NCBI GenBank assembly: GCA_002328835.1
Contig: DCWN01000041.1
Coordinates: forward strand, 112,297 to 176,296
Reading direction: 5' to 3'
DNA from: Acidobacteria bacterium UBA2161
GTDB taxonomy: Bacteria > Acidobacteriota > Vicinamibacteria > Vicinamibacterales > UBA823
Length of the DNA: 64,000 nt
Shown here one piece after another: positions 1-9,536 of this stretch. The stretch's first letter is position 1. Each line of letters opens with the position of its first letter. Position numbers and translations under genes: made by a program. The notes under the pieces are model-generated. The model was not told the origin of the DNA, searched no databases, and worked only from the letters and a program-made list of their open reading frames with translations.

Positions 1-1226
1 CGGATCCACCAGGTGGCGTAGGTGGAGAACTTGTAGCCGCGACGATACTCGAACTTGTCCACCGCCTTCATCAACCCGATGTTGCCCTCCTGGATCAGGT
101 CGAGGAACTGCAGGCCACGGTTGGTGTACTTCTTCGCAATCGACACGACCAGTCGCAGGTTGGCTTCCACCAGCTCCTTCTTCGCCTGCTCGGCCTGCAT
201 CTCGCCGCGCGCGATCGTGTGCAACGTGCGGTGAAGCTCCTCAGGGGTGCTCTCGAGTTCCGTCGTGAGCTCTCGGAGGGCGGAGCGGATTTCCCGCTGC
301 CGGCGCGCCAAGGCCTTCCGATCCTCTTCCTTGAGGCGGCCACGCTTCTTCTTCAAGATGATCTGCCGGCCGACGCTGTCCAACTCGCGCTGGATCCGCT
401 GAACGGTTTCCACCGACTCCTTGATCTGGTTGATCATCCTGCGCTTGACCGCTTCGGTGAAATCGATGCGCCGAATGAGGTCGGACAACAGGATCCGGGC
501 GCGCATCATCTTCCACTTGGAGCGACGGTAGCGTTTGCGATCGCGCTTCGAGATGGCTGCGAGCCTGGCCTCGCGCTTCTGGAGATCAATGCGCGCTTTG
601 CGAACCGCCTCCATCTGCCTCAGCACCTCTCGCGCGCGCGCCTCGATCCGTTCGTCGGTGATCTCTTCGTCCTGGAACGTGGCCAGCTCGCGGACGGTGA
701 CCGCCCGGTTCTTGAGCTGCTCGCCCATGTAGATGATGCCCTTCGCGACGGTCGGGGTCCGTGAGATGGACTTGATGATCGCGAGCTTGCCACGCTCGAT
801 GCGCTTCGCGATCTCGACCTCACCCTCTCGCGTGAGCAGCGGGACGGTGCCCATTTCTCGCAAGTACATGCGAACTGGATCGTTCGTCTTGTCGAGGGCG
901 CCCGGCGTCAGGTCCAGTTCGGGTTCCTCGCTGCCCTCGGACCTCCGGTCGCGCATCTTCTCTTCGCGGTATTTCTGTTCCGATTCGACGACCTCGATGC
1001 CCGCGTTGCCGAACGTGCTGAACAGATCGTCGAGTTCGTCGGATGACGTGATGTCCGCCGGAAGAAGCTCGTTGACCTCGTCGTACGACAGGTAGCCCTT
1101 CTCCTTGCCGATCGTGATGAGCTGCCGGACTTCGTCGTACTTTTCTTCGATGGACAACGGGGGCTCCTTCCCTGAACTCTCTACGCCGTTACCTGGCACC
1201 AGCGCGCGCGGGCTACGTTTCGCCAT
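1..1226 (-). CDS. rpoD: RNA polymerase primary sigma factor RpoD (3' part missing)
   Basis: Housekeeping sigma-70 factor that directs RNA polymerase to -10/-35 promoters. The visible 408 codons begin with the region 1.1-like segment (GKEKGYLSYDEVNELLP). They continue through region 1.2 (DPVRMYLREMGTVPLLTREGE), a charged non-conserved region, and region 2, where NLRLVVSIAKKY and LIQEGNIGLMKAVDKFEY precede FSTYATWWIR at the window edge. Regions 3 and 4 lie outside. The ATG at 1226 shares one base with the dnaG stop (TAATG), so translation is probably coupled. An in-frame TTG at 1157 lies 6 nt after GGAAGGAG and gives an N-terminus closer to other RpoD proteins, so the true start is uncertain. 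The gene order mutS2-dnaG-rpoD resembles the macromolecular synthesis operon without rpsU. Confidence 0.96.
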   Translation of the reverse strand, partial: MAKRSPRALVPGNGVESSGKEPPLSIEEKYDEVRQLITIGKEKGYLSYDEVNELLPADITSSDELDDLFSTFGNAGIEVVESEQKYREEKMRDRRSEGSEEPELDLTPGALDKTNDPVRMYLREMGTVPLLTREGEVEIAKRIERGKLAIIKSISRTPTVAKGIIYMGEQLKNRAVTVRELATFQDEEITDERIEARAREVLRQMEAVRKARIDLQKREARLAAISKRDRKRYRRSKWKMMRARILLSDLIRRIDFTEAVKRRMINQIKESVETVQRIQRELDSVGRQIILKKKRGRLKEEDRKALARRQREIRSALRELTTELESTPEELHRTLHTIARGEMQAEQAKKELVEANLRLVVSIAKKYTNRGLQFLDLIQEGNIGLMKAVDKFEYRRGYKFSTYATWWI

Positions 1227-2989
1227 TACTGATTCAATGCCTCGAGCTGTAGCAAGAGATCTTTCTTCCGCTGCCACAGCGTGTCGATTTCCGCGAGGTC
1301 GCCCTCGCCACCGCGCTGCTGCAGTCGATCAATTTCTTCCTGCACAGCCGCCCGCTCCCGCTCGAAACGACGTCGCTTCAGCGCGATACCGCACTCGTTC
1401 GCTGCCGCCGGCGGGGCCGCCTCGTCGGCGATCGTTGATGCCAGCGAGGCCTCTCCTTCATTTAGACGCTCGAGCAGCGTATTTGGCACGCCGTCGGGCG
1501 GCCAGTCGAGCAACGCGCGCGCCGCGTCCAGGATCGACGCCGACGCCAGATCCTCGAGGTCGGCGTCATCGAGGTCCGCGAGGACCGGCAGCGCAGCCGC
1601 CGGTTCACGGAGCAACGCCCAGATCAGCCCTTTTTCCGCGGCGCGTAGCTGGCCCTGGCCCGGAAGGTCGCGGTCACCCAGCGTCGGCCGCCGCTCGACC
1701 GCCGCCTTGCGGATCTCGGTGCGGACCACCTCCTCCATCACGCGGGCGCGGTGTGCCAGCCGGTCCGCGAATTGATCTCGCGCGGCGGCGTCCGGAATCC
1801 GTGCGGCGATGCCCAGCATCTGATTGAGGAAGGCTCGGCGACCCTCGTCCCGACCCACGTCATGCGTGGCCACGCCGTGGTCGAGCAGGAATTCCAGGTA
1901 CGGCCGTGAAGTGCGCAGTTTTTCCACGTACGCAGGCCCGCCGTGCGTCTGCACGAACGTATCGGGATCTTCGCCCTCCGGCAGCACCGCCACGTTGACC
2001 TGAAATCCTTCAGTCACAAGCATTTCGCCGGAGCGCAGCACGGCGGTCTGTCCCGCCGGGTCAGCGTCGAAACTCAGGACCACCTTGTCGGTGAAGCGCC
2101 GCAACAGCTTGCTCTGCTGCGGGGTCAGCGCGGTGCCGCACGTGGCGACCACCGACATGATCCCCGCCTGGAGCGGCTGGGCGAAATCAAAGTATCCCTC
2201 AACGAGGACGGCGTAGCCAAGCTTCCGGATCGCCGACTTCGTGAGGTGGAGGCCGTAGAGCGTCCGGCCCTTGGTGTAGATGGGCGTTTCGGGCGAATTC
2301 ACGTACTTTGGCTGCTGGCCGGCGTCCGCGGCGCGGCCGCCGAATGCGACGATTGAGCCGCTCTCCCGGCAGATCGGAATCATCAGGCGGCTGCGAAACC
2401 GGTCGATCCGCCCCGTATCGCGCTCGACGACCAGCCCGCTGGTCAGGAGGAGCGGCATGGCGAAACCGAGCTGGCGCAGGTGCTTCGTCAGCCCTTCACG
2501 CGCCGGAGGGGCGTAGCCCAGCCCGAGCTGCGCAATCGTCGCGTCGGTGATCCCCCGGTCGTAGAGCTGCTGGCGCATCCGGGTTCCCGCCTGGGCGGCC
2601 AGCTGCTCCTGGAAGTAGGTGCCGGCCTCCTCATGCGCTTTCAGCAGCGACTCCCGCTCGGCGTCCGCGGCCGGATCCCGCGGGCCGCCCTCGAGCTCGG
2701 GCACGGCCACGCCGAATCGTTGGGCCAGCTGGCGGACGGCATCCTGGAACCCGACCTTCTCCTGCAGTTCCAGGAACTTGAATACGTCGCCGCCGACGCC
2801 GCACCCGAAGCAGTGAAAGAACCCGCGGTCGCGATGCACGTGAAACGAGGGCGTCTTCTCCGAGTGGAACGGACACAGACCCTTGAAGCTCGTGCCGGCC
2901 TTCTTGAGCGGGACGTGGTCCTGCACGACGACGACGATGTCGACCTGCGCCTTGAGATCGTCGATGAACGACTGAGGAAACAATCCCAT
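1226..2989 (-). CDS. dnaG: DNA primase DnaG
   Basis: Makes RNA primers for DNA replication, working with the replicative helicase. The 587-residue protein has an N-terminal CHC2 zinc finger (C39, H42, C60, C63), then the primase core (YDRGITDATIAQLGLGYAP, RFRSRLMIPI) and a TOPRIM domain with the acidic motifs LVEGYFD and LSFDADPAG. The C-terminal 150 residues are less conserved, as expected for the helicase-binding region. Length is normal for the family. It starts 14 nt after mutS2 ends, and its stop overlaps the rpoD ATG, consistent with one transcript. No clear Shine-Dalgarno precedes the ATG, which suggests translational coupling to mutS2. Confidence 0.97.
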   Translation of the reverse strand: MGLFPQSFIDDLKAQVDIVVVVQDHVPLKKAGTSFKGLCPFHSEKTPSFHVHRDRGFFHCFGCGVGGDVFKFLELQEKVGFQDAVRQLAQRFGVAVPELEGGPRDPAADAERESLLKAHEEAGTYFQEQLAAQAGTRMRQQLYDRGITDATIAQLGLGYAPPAREGLTKHLRQLGFAMPLLLTSGLVVERDTGRIDRFRSRLMIPICRESGSIVAFGGRAADAGQQPKYVNSPETPIYTKGRTLYGLHLTKSAIRKLGYAVLVEGYFDFAQPLQAGIMSVVATCGTALTPQQSKLLRRFTDKVVLSFDADPAGQTAVLRSGEMLVTEGFQVNVAVLPEGEDPDTFVQTHGGPAYVEKLRTSRPYLEFLLDHGVATHDVGRDEGRRAFLNQMLGIAARIPDAAARDQFADRLAHRARVMEEVVRTEIRKAAVERRPTLGDRDLPGQGQLRAAEKGLIWALLREPAAALPVLADLDDADLEDLASASILDAARALLDWPPDGVPNTLLERLNEGEASLASTIADEAAPPAAANECGIALKRRRFERERAAVQEEIDRLQQRGGEGDLAEIDTLWQRKKDLLLQLEALNQ

Positions 2990-3003
2990 GATGTCGTGAG
3001 CGC

Positions 3004-5478
3004 CTAGGCCCTCAGCTCAACAACGGTGACGCCGCGTCCGCCTTCCTCGGGGGGCGGTGTCGCGACCCGATCGACGAGCACGTGGCCATCCAGCAGTTCG
3101 GCAATCGCACGCCGCAGCTGGCCGGTGCCTTGCCCGTGGATGACGCGCACCGTCCGCCGCTCCGCGAGCAGCGCACCGTCGAGGAACTTTTCGACTCGCG
3201 CCACCGCCTCGTCGACCCGGCAGCCAATGACATTGAGTTCGCTGCCGACCTCGTCGGTGGATCCGAGCTGGACGGCGACCTCGACCTTGGCCGGACCGAG
3301 CCGGTCGGCGTCCTCGAGGACCGCGAGCGCGTTCACCTCGACCTGCAGGCGCTTGCCCTGAGCCTCCAGCTCCGCCAGACTCCCGTCCAGCGACCGGACT
3401 CGACCGCGGATGCCGAGGCCCGACACCTCGACAAGATCACCCGGCGCGGGTGACTTCGTGGACCGTGCCACTCGGCTGGTCACCGCCGAAGCGACGCCCG
3501 ACTGCTCGGCGACCTCGGCCAGCGTTTCCCGCGCCTGTCGGCGCAGGTCGCCTTGCCGGCCGGTCGAGAGGCGCGGTCGGCCCGGACCCGCTTCCTGTAG
3601 CAACGCCTCGCCGCGTCGTTTGAGGTCGGCGACCACGGCGTCGACCTGGCGCTTCGCCTCCTGGACGCGGCGGTCGATCCGATCGCGTTCCCGCTGCCGC
3701 ATCGCCGCTGTTCGAGCCTCGATCTCGGCCTCGCGCTGGACGAGCGCCCGCCCCGCCGTCTCGAGGCGTGACCGTTCCCGGTTGAGCGCGTGGCGGTCGC
3801 GGTCGAGCGACTGGCGATCGTCCTCCACGCGGGCCAGATGGTCGGCGAGCCTGGCCTCGCGACCGCCACGATACCGTCGCGCCGCCTCGACGACCTGAGC
3901 CGGGAGACCGAGGCGCCCGGCGATTTCGAGCGCGAGGCTACGTCCCGGCGAGCCGTAGCGGAGTGCGTAGGTGGGCGCGAAGGTGTCGGGATCGAACCCG
4001 AACGCGGCGCAGCTGACACCGTCGGTCGTCGCGGCGAACGACTTGAGGGCATCGTCGTGGCTCGTGACGATGACCCGCGCGCCGCGCTGGCGAAAATGTT
4101 CGACGATTGCCGTACCGAGGGCGCCGCCCTCGACCGGATCCGTGCCGGCCCCGACCTCGTCCAGCAGCACCAGGGCCGGGTCGGCCAGTTCGCGATCCAT
4201 CGCGACGATCTTGGCAATGTGGCCCGAGAAGGTGCTGAGACTGGCCGCGATCGATTGGTCGTCGCCGATGTCCGCGAAGATCGACCGGAACACCGGCAGC
4301 CGCGATCCCTTGGCCACGGGAATATGCAGCCCGGTCTGGGTCATCAGCGCCAGGAGCCCGGCGGTCTTGAGGGCCACGGTCTTGCCACCGGTATTCGGTC
4401 CGGTCACGACCAACGTCGTGACAGGCGGCGTCAGCAAGAGATCGATCGGGACCGGTTCGGTCGCGCGCGGTACGGCCGCCTGGTCGGCCGACGCTCGGTC
4501 GAGCTCCACCTCCACCTCCGCGTTCAGGCGCTCGGTGACGCCGCGCATCAAGAGGGGATGGCGGGCGTCACGGAGTTCGAGTTGTCCAACCGATGAGAGA
4601 TCGGGTGCGATGCCGCCCACGAGTTGGGCCAGACGCGCCTTCGCGTAGACCATGTCGAACTCAGCCGCCGCATCCAACGTCCGCTGCAGTTCGCCGGCCC
4701 GCGCGCGGAAGGCGTCGGTCAGGGCCAGGAGAATCCGGTGAATCTCGATTCGTTCGTCGTCGATGAGGGCGATGACGTCGTTGTTCAGCTCGACCGTGTT
4801 CAAAGGTTCGACGTAGAGACTGGCCCCGCTGGCCGACTGGCCGTGGACGAGGCCAGGAATCGCCGTGCGATGCTCCGACCGCACGACCAGCACGTACCGC
4901 CCGTTGCGGTCGGTGACGACGCGATCCTGCAGGTAGCGCGACGTCTCCTTGCCCCGGAAGAACGATTCGAGCGTGCCGCGTAGCCGGTCCCGCTGCGTCC
5001 GCAGTCGCGCGCGGATCGCGCGCAGGGCAGGGCTGGCGTCGTCCGTGACGTCGCCGTTGTCGTCGATCGCCCGGGCCACCGCGCGGCTCTCGTCGGCGAA
5101 GCTGCAGGTGCGATCGGCGATCCGGTGGAGCGCCGGAGCCTCGGCGCTCGGCAACTGCCGGATGGCAGCCTCGACCTCCGCGGTCGAGGCGAGGAACGCC
5201 GCGAGCGTCCTGAGACCAGTCGGTTCGAGTGCCCGGTCGGCCATCGCCAGCGCGTCGAGCACCGATTCGAGGTCGTCCGCGGCGAGCAGCGAAGGCCGGG
5301 TCTCGGCCAGGTAGCGAACGCCCTCGGATGTGGCGGCCAATGCCTGAGCCACCTCGCGCGGATCGGTCTGGGGCTGGAGCTCCCGCACCCGCCGGTCGCC
5401 GAGCGGAGTCTGGACGAAGCTCCGCAAGGCGTCGACGACGCGATCGAACTCGAGGGCCCGGTGGGCGCCGGTGTGCAT
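3004..5478 (-). CDS. mutS2: MutS2-family ATPase with C-terminal Smr domain
   Basis: MutS2 proteins bind branched DNA or collided ribosomes and are not part of mismatch repair. The protein has the MutS core and clamp, an ATPase with Walker A VTGPNTGGKT and Walker B LVLLDEVGAGTDP, a long Arg/Glu-rich coiled coil, a KOW-like segment (PAPGDLVEVSGLGIRGRV) and a C-terminal Smr domain (RVIHGQGTGQLR). I chose the ATG at 5478 (824 aa) because homologues begin close to ALEFDRVVDALRSF; a TTG at 5550 would add 24 unconserved residues. The usual Smr LDLRG motif reads LNVIG here, although HGQGTG is intact, so endonuclease activity is doubtful. Likely first gene of the dnaG-rpoD transcript. Confidence 0.93.
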   Translation of the reverse strand: MHTGAHRALEFDRVVDALRSFVQTPLGDRRVRELQPQTDPREVAQALAATSEGVRYLAETRPSLLAADDLESVLDALAMADRALEPTGLRTLAAFLASTAEVEAAIRQLPSAEAPALHRIADRTCSFADESRAVARAIDDNGDVTDDASPALRAIRARLRTQRDRLRGTLESFFRGKETSRYLQDRVVTDRNGRYVLVVRSEHRTAIPGLVHGQSASGASLYVEPLNTVELNNDVIALIDDERIEIHRILLALTDAFRARAGELQRTLDAAAEFDMVYAKARLAQLVGGIAPDLSSVGQLELRDARHPLLMRGVTERLNAEVEVELDRASADQAAVPRATEPVPIDLLLTPPVTTLVVTGPNTGGKTVALKTAGLLALMTQTGLHIPVAKGSRLPVFRSIFADIGDDQSIAASLSTFSGHIAKIVAMDRELADPALVLLDEVGAGTDPVEGGALGTAIVEHFRQRGARVIVTSHDDALKSFAATTDGVSCAAFGFDPDTFAPTYALRYGSPGRSLALEIAGRLGLPAQVVEAARRYRGGREARLADHLARVEDDRQSLDRDRHALNRERSRLETAGRALVQREAEIEARTAAMRQRERDRIDRRVQEAKRQVDAVVADLKRRGEALLQEAGPGRPRLSTGRQGDLRRQARETLAEVAEQSGVASAVTSRVARSTKSPAPGDLVEVSGLGIRGRVRSLDGSLAELEAQGKRLQVEVNALAVLEDADRLGPAKVEVAVQLGSTDEVGSELNVIGCRVDEAVARVEKFLDGALLAERRTVRVIHGQGTGQLRRAIAELLDGHVLVDRVATPPPEEGGRGVTVVELRA

Positions 5479-5649
5479 CGGCGACAATACTGAACTGGAG
5501 CGCGGAAGGCCGGAAGCCGTCACGGCGATGGACGGTCCCTGGCAGTGCAACCAACAATTGTACCATCGTTGTTGCGTTCTCTCAAGCCGGGGTGCTCGAC
5601 CGGGTCGCGACCGCCGACGGGGCCTGCCGCGCCGCAGGCGAGCGGCCGC

Positions 5650-6408
5650 TCACGATAGATGGTTGATCGTGCTGGCGATCGCGGCTGCGCCGAACCCGTT
5701 GTCGATGTTGACGACCGAGACGCCGGTCGCGCAGCTATTGAGCATGGCCAGCAGCGCGGTAATGCCGCCGAACGCGGCGCCGTACCCGACGCTGGTCGGC
5801 ACGGCGATCACCGGGACGTCGACCAGGCCGCTGACCACGCTGGGCAGCGCGCCCTCCATACCCGCGACGACGACGATGACCCGGGCGGCGGCCAGCCGGC
5901 CCGATTCGGCCAGGACGCGGTGTAGCCCGGCCACCCCGACGTCGTAGAGGCGGTCGACCTCGTTGCCCATGACTTCGGCCGTCACCGTGGCCTCCTCGGC
6001 CACGGGGAGGTCGGAGGTACCGGCCGTGACGATCATGACGGTGCCGTGGCCCGGAGGCGCGGCGCGACCGTGCGAGACAATCCGCGCGTCTGCATGGAAG
6101 ACGGCTCCGGGGACGACCCTCGCCACGGCGTCGAAGGCTGCGCGGTCAGCGCGGGTGACCAGGAGCAGTTGGCCGCGCGCCACGATCCGTTCGGCCACGC
6201 CGGCCACCTGCTCGGGGGTCTTGCCGAGTCCGAACACGACCTCGGGGAATCCCTGGCGAATCGACCGGTGATGATCGACGCGCGCGAAGCCGAGGTCCTC
6301 GTACGGCGCCTGCCGCAGATGATCGAGCAGCCGCTGGTGCGCGGCCTCGACGCCGAGGTCGCCGCGCCCGACGTCGGCCAGCAGTTGTTTGAGTTCGCCG
6401 GGAGTCAT
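5650..6408 (-). CDS. larB: LarB, nickel-pincer cofactor biosynthesis carboxylase
   Basis: LarB carboxylates and hydrolyses nicotinic acid adenine dinucleotide in the first step of the nickel-pincer nucleotide cofactor of lactate racemase and related LarA enzymes. The 252 residues match the family layout: an N-terminal helical part with GFPEVVFGLGKTPEQV, then an AIR-carboxylase (PurE)-like domain with VTAGTSDLPVAEEA, VVAGMEGALPSVVSGL and VPTSVGYGAAFGG. Length is typical. The partner genes larC, larE and larA are not in this window. The gene is divergent from citrate synthase and stands alone. A GC-rich hairpin (GCCTGC/GCAGGC, about 5622-5639) follows its stop but lacks a U-tract. Confidence 0.9.
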   Translation of the reverse strand: MTPGELKQLLADVGRGDLGVEAAHQRLLDHLRQAPYEDLGFARVDHHRSIRQGFPEVVFGLGKTPEQVAGVAERIVARGQLLLVTRADRAAFDAVARVVPGAVFHADARIVSHGRAAPPGHGTVMIVTAGTSDLPVAEEATVTAEVMGNEVDRLYDVGVAGLHRVLAESGRLAAARVIVVVAGMEGALPSVVSGLVDVPVIAVPTSVGYGAAFGGITALLAMLNSCATGVSVVNIDNGFGAAAIASTINHLS

Positions 6409-6473
6409 GATCGTGCCGTGGCCACGTTGACTTGCTTCGCGCTCACCGAGTACGCTTCGATGTTGTCCTTGTC

Positions 6474-6479
6474 GATAAT
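6474..6479 (+). promoter_or_regulatory. -10 element of the citrate synthase promoter, near-leaderless
   Basis: GATAAT ends 9 nt before the ATG at 6489. A start site about 7 nt downstream of the hexamer would give a leader of only some 3 nt. No convincing -35 is seen at 17 nt spacing. This is a sequence inference. Confidence 0.45.
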
Positions 6480-6488
6480 GACACGACC

Positions 6489-7649
6489 ATGGCTGATACT
6501 CTAGCCGCCGCCTCGGCCGCCCCTGCCTTCAAGGCCGGACTGGAAGACGTCATCGCGACGTCCTCGGGCATCTGCTTCATTGACGGCGCGCGGGGCGTCC
6601 TGTCCTATCGCGGATTCGACATCCACGACCTCGCCGAGCAAGCGTCGTTCGAGGAAGTGTGCTTTCTGCTGTGGCACGGCCGGTTGCCGACCCGGCCCGA
6701 GCTGGGCAATCTGGAATCCGAGCTGGCGCGTGCGCGGCCGCTGCCCGAGGCGACTGTTCGGCTGATGCGGTCGCTCCCGCCCGGGAACGGGATGGACGCG
6801 CTGCGGACCCTGGCCTCGGCCCTGGCGCACTCCGACCCCGATGTTGGGGACCACACGCCCGAGGCGAACTATCGGAAAGCCGTGAGGCTCACGGCGCAGC
6901 TCGCCACCCTCGTGGCGACCTACGGCCGATTCGCCAAGGGCGGGGCGCCGATCGGGCCCGATCCGGCGCTGGGCCACGCGGCGAACTTCCTGCTGGTGCT
7001 CACCGGCGAGCGCCCGAGCGCGCTGGCCGCGCGCGCGCTGGACGTCGCGCTGATCCTGCACGCGGATCATGAGCTGAACGCGTCCACGTTCGCGGCGCGG
7101 GTGGCCGCCGGAACGCTGACCGACATCCACTCGGCCATCGTGGCGGGGATCGGCACGTTGAAGGGCCCGTTGCACGGCGGCGCGAACGCCGACGTGATGC
7201 GGCTCCTGCTCGACCTGGGCGGAGACGCGGACCCACAGCGCGTCGAGACGGAGATCCGCGAGCGGCTGGCTCGCAAGGAGAAGATTCCGGGCTTCGGCCA
7301 CCGGGTCTATCGCACCGAGGACCCGCGAGCGACGCATCTCCGGCGGATGTCCGCCGAGCTCGGCGCCCGGGCCGGCCAGCCGCAGTGGTTCGAGATGTCG
7401 CAGCGGATCGAGGCCGTCGTGAGCGACGCGAAGGGGTTGAATCCAAACGTCGATTTCTACTCGGCGTCGACCTATTACACGCTGGGCATCGACATCGATC
7501 TGTTCACGCCGATCTTCGCCGTGAGCCGGGTCGCCGGCTGGACGGCGCACGTGCTGGAGCAGTACGCCAACAACCGCCTGATCCGCCCGCGCGCCGACTA
7601 CACGGGCCACCCCCACCCGCAACCGTTCGTCGCGATCGACGAGCGGTAG
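6489..7649 (+). CDS. gltA: Citrate synthase
   Basis: Condenses acetyl-CoA and oxaloacetate to citrate at the entry of the TCA cycle. The 386-residue protein carries the catalytic triad of the family: H229 in GPLHGGAN, H271 in GFGHRVY and D322 in NVDFYS, plus HADHELNAST upstream. Its short length and lack of an N-terminal beta domain match the dimeric type found in many bacteria and archaea, not the NADH-regulated E. coli hexamer. A methylcitrate synthase cannot be excluded from sequence alone, but no propionate genes are nearby. The ATG at 6489 begins MADTLAAASA and no Shine-Dalgarno precedes it; a -10-like GATAAT sits 9 nt upstream. Confidence 0.93.
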   Translation: MADTLAAASAAPAFKAGLEDVIATSSGICFIDGARGVLSYRGFDIHDLAEQASFEEVCFLLWHGRLPTRPELGNLESELARARPLPEATVRLMRSLPPGNGMDALRTLASALAHSDPDVGDHTPEANYRKAVRLTAQLATLVATYGRFAKGGAPIGPDPALGHAANFLLVLTGERPSALAARALDVALILHADHELNASTFAARVAAGTLTDIHSAIVAGIGTLKGPLHGGANADVMRLLLDLGGDADPQRVETEIRERLARKEKIPGFGHRVYRTEDPRATHLRRMSAELGARAGQPQWFEMSQRIEAVVSDAKGLNPNVDFYSASTYYTLGIDIDLFTPIFAVSRVAGWTAHVLEQYANNRLIRPRADYTGHPHPQPFVAIDER

Positions 7650-7707
7650 CCGTCCGCGGCGACCGGGCCGAGTGGCCTCGAGACCGTCGAGGAGCCCGCC
7701 CTTGGCC

Positions 7708-7713
7708 TATAAT
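7708..7713 (+). promoter_or_regulatory. -10 element of the lepA promoter, very short leader
   Basis: A perfect TATAAT lies 13 nt before the preferred ATG (7727), so the predicted start site near 7720 leaves a leader of about 7 nt. The in-frame ATGs at 7712 and 7715 overlap or touch the hexamer and would be untranscribed if this is the real -10. Confidence 0.5.
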
Positions 7714-7726
7714 GATGATCCGGCAG

Positions 7727-9535
7727 ATGGATCATCGCTTCATCAGAAATTTCTCGATCATCGCGCATATCGATCACGGGAAATCGACTCTCGCTGATCG
7801 GTTTCTCGAACTCACGGGCGCGCTCCGGCCTCGCGAGATGGAGGCGCAGGTGCTCGACTCGATGGACCTCGAGCGCGAGCGCGGCATCACGATCAAGGCG
7901 CACGCGGTGCGTCTGGAGTACACGGCTGCCAGCGGCCAGGACTACGTCCTGAACCTGATCGATACCCCCGGGCACGTCGACTTCTCGTACGAGGTCACGC
8001 GCTCTCTGGCGGCGTGCGAGGGCGCCCTGCTGCTGGTGGATGCCTCGCAGGGCGTCGAGGCCCAGACGCTGGCGAACGCCTACCTCGCCGTCGACAGCGA
8101 CCTCGAGGTGATTCCGGTCATCAACAAGATCGACTTGCCCGGCGCCCAGCCCGATGAGGTCAAGCGACAGGTCAGCGACATCGTCGGCCTCGACGTGAGT
8201 GGCGCGATTCTGACCAGCGCCAAGGTCGGCACCGGTACGCCGGACGTGCTCGAGGCCGTGATCGCCCACGTGCCGCCGCCGACCGGAGACCGCGCCGCAC
8301 CGCTCAAGGCGCTCATCTTCGATTCCTGGTACGACCCGTACCGCGGCGTCGTCGTCCTCGTGCGAATCGTCGACGGCGAAGTGAGTCCGCGGACGAAGAT
8401 CCGGCTGATGGCGCTCGGGCAGGACTACGAGGTCGAGCAGGTGGGCGTGTTCTCGCCGAAGCCGACGATCGTCGATGCCCTGGGCGTCGGCGAGGTCGGC
8501 TTCGTCATCGCCGGAGTCAAGCGCGTCAGCGACGCCAAGATCGGTGACACGATCACCGAGTCGGCCAGACCGACCGCGACGGCGTTCCCGGGGTTCAAGG
8601 AGATGCGGCCGATGGTCTTCGCCGGACTGTATCCGGTGGAAGGACACGAGTATCCGGCGCTTCGCGACGCGCTGGAGAAGCTGCGCCTCAACGATTCGTC
8701 GTTCTTCTTCGAGCCGGAGACCTCGGCGGCGCTCGGCTTCGGGTTCCGCTGCGGATTTCTCGGGCTGCTGCACATGGAGATCGTGCAAGAGCGGCTCGAG
8801 CGCGAGTTCGACGTGGATCTGGTGACGACGGCTCCCGGCGTCCTGTACCGCGTGACCACGACCGCGGGCGAGATCCAGGAGATTGACAGTCCGGCGAAGC
8901 TGCCGCCCACGAGCGAGATCGATCGGATCGAGGAGCCGGTCATTACGGCGATGATCCTCACGCCGGCCGAGCACGTCGGGGCCACGCTCAAGTTGTGCCA
9001 GGAGAAGCGGGGGGTGCAGAAGACCCTGGAGTACCTCGCGTCGAACCGGGTGCTCGTGACCTACGAACTGCCGTTCAACGAGGTCGTCCTGGATTTCTAC
9101 GACCGGCTCAAGACGCTCTCGCGGGGGTATGCGTCGTTGGACTACCAGGTGTCGGGCTACTGGGAATCGCCGCTGGTCAAGCTCGACATCCTCGTCAACG
9201 GCGAACCCGTCGACGCGCTCTCGGTGATCGTCCACGGCGACATGGCGTATGCTCGGGGCCGGGCGCTCGTCAACAAGATGCGCGAGTTGATTCCGCGACA
9301 GATGTTCGACGTGGCGATTCAAGCGGCTATCGGCGGGCGCATCATTGCGCGCGAGTCCGTCCGGGCGCTGCGCAAGAACGTGATCGCCAAGTGCTACGGC
9401 GGCGATATTTCCCGAAAGCGCAAACTGCTGGAGAAGCAGCGCGAAGGGAAGAAGCGGATGAAACGCGTCGGCCGCGTCGAGATTCCGCAAGAGGCGTTTC
9501 TCGCGGTGCTGAAAGTGGATTCGAGCGCAACCTGA
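7727..9535 (+). CDS. lepA: Elongation factor 4 (LepA), ribosome back-translocating GTPase
   Basis: Ribosome-associated translational GTPase involved in elongation quality and 30S biogenesis. The 602 residues begin MDHRFIRNFSIIAHIDHGKST with the G1 P-loop, followed by G2 in the RGITIKAH region, G3 DTPGHVDF and G4 NKID. The EF-G-like domains II, III and V follow, and the LepA-specific C-terminal domain ends in AKCYGGDISRKRKLLEKQ. Length matches E. coli LepA (599). I prefer the ATG at 7727 over 7712 and 7715 because family members start within a few residues of FIRNFSIIAHID. It lies just upstream of lepB (1 nt gap), the classic lepA-lepB arrangement. Confidence 0.96.
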   Translation: MDHRFIRNFSIIAHIDHGKSTLADRFLELTGALRPREMEAQVLDSMDLERERGITIKAHAVRLEYTAASGQDYVLNLIDTPGHVDFSYEVTRSLAACEGALLLVDASQGVEAQTLANAYLAVDSDLEVIPVINKIDLPGAQPDEVKRQVSDIVGLDVSGAILTSAKVGTGTPDVLEAVIAHVPPPTGDRAAPLKALIFDSWYDPYRGVVVLVRIVDGEVSPRTKIRLMALGQDYEVEQVGVFSPKPTIVDALGVGEVGFVIAGVKRVSDAKIGDTITESARPTATAFPGFKEMRPMVFAGLYPVEGHEYPALRDALEKLRLNDSSFFFEPETSAALGFGFRCGFLGLLHMEIVQERLEREFDVDLVTTAPGVLYRVTTTAGEIQEIDSPAKLPPTSEIDRIEEPVITAMILTPAEHVGATLKLCQEKRGVQKTLEYLASNRVLVTYELPFNEVVLDFYDRLKTLSRGYASLDYQVSGYWESPLVKLDILVNGEPVDALSVIVHGDMAYARGRALVNKMRELIPRQMFDVAIQAAIGGRIIARESVRALRKNVIAKCYGGDISRKRKLLEKQREGKKRMKRVGRVEIPQEAFLAVLKVDSSAT

Positions 9536-9536
9536 C

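Noticed and set aside
5622..5639. Terminator after larB
   Set aside because: GCCTGC/GCAGGC hairpin lacks any U-tract and the stem is only 6 bp in a very GC-rich region.
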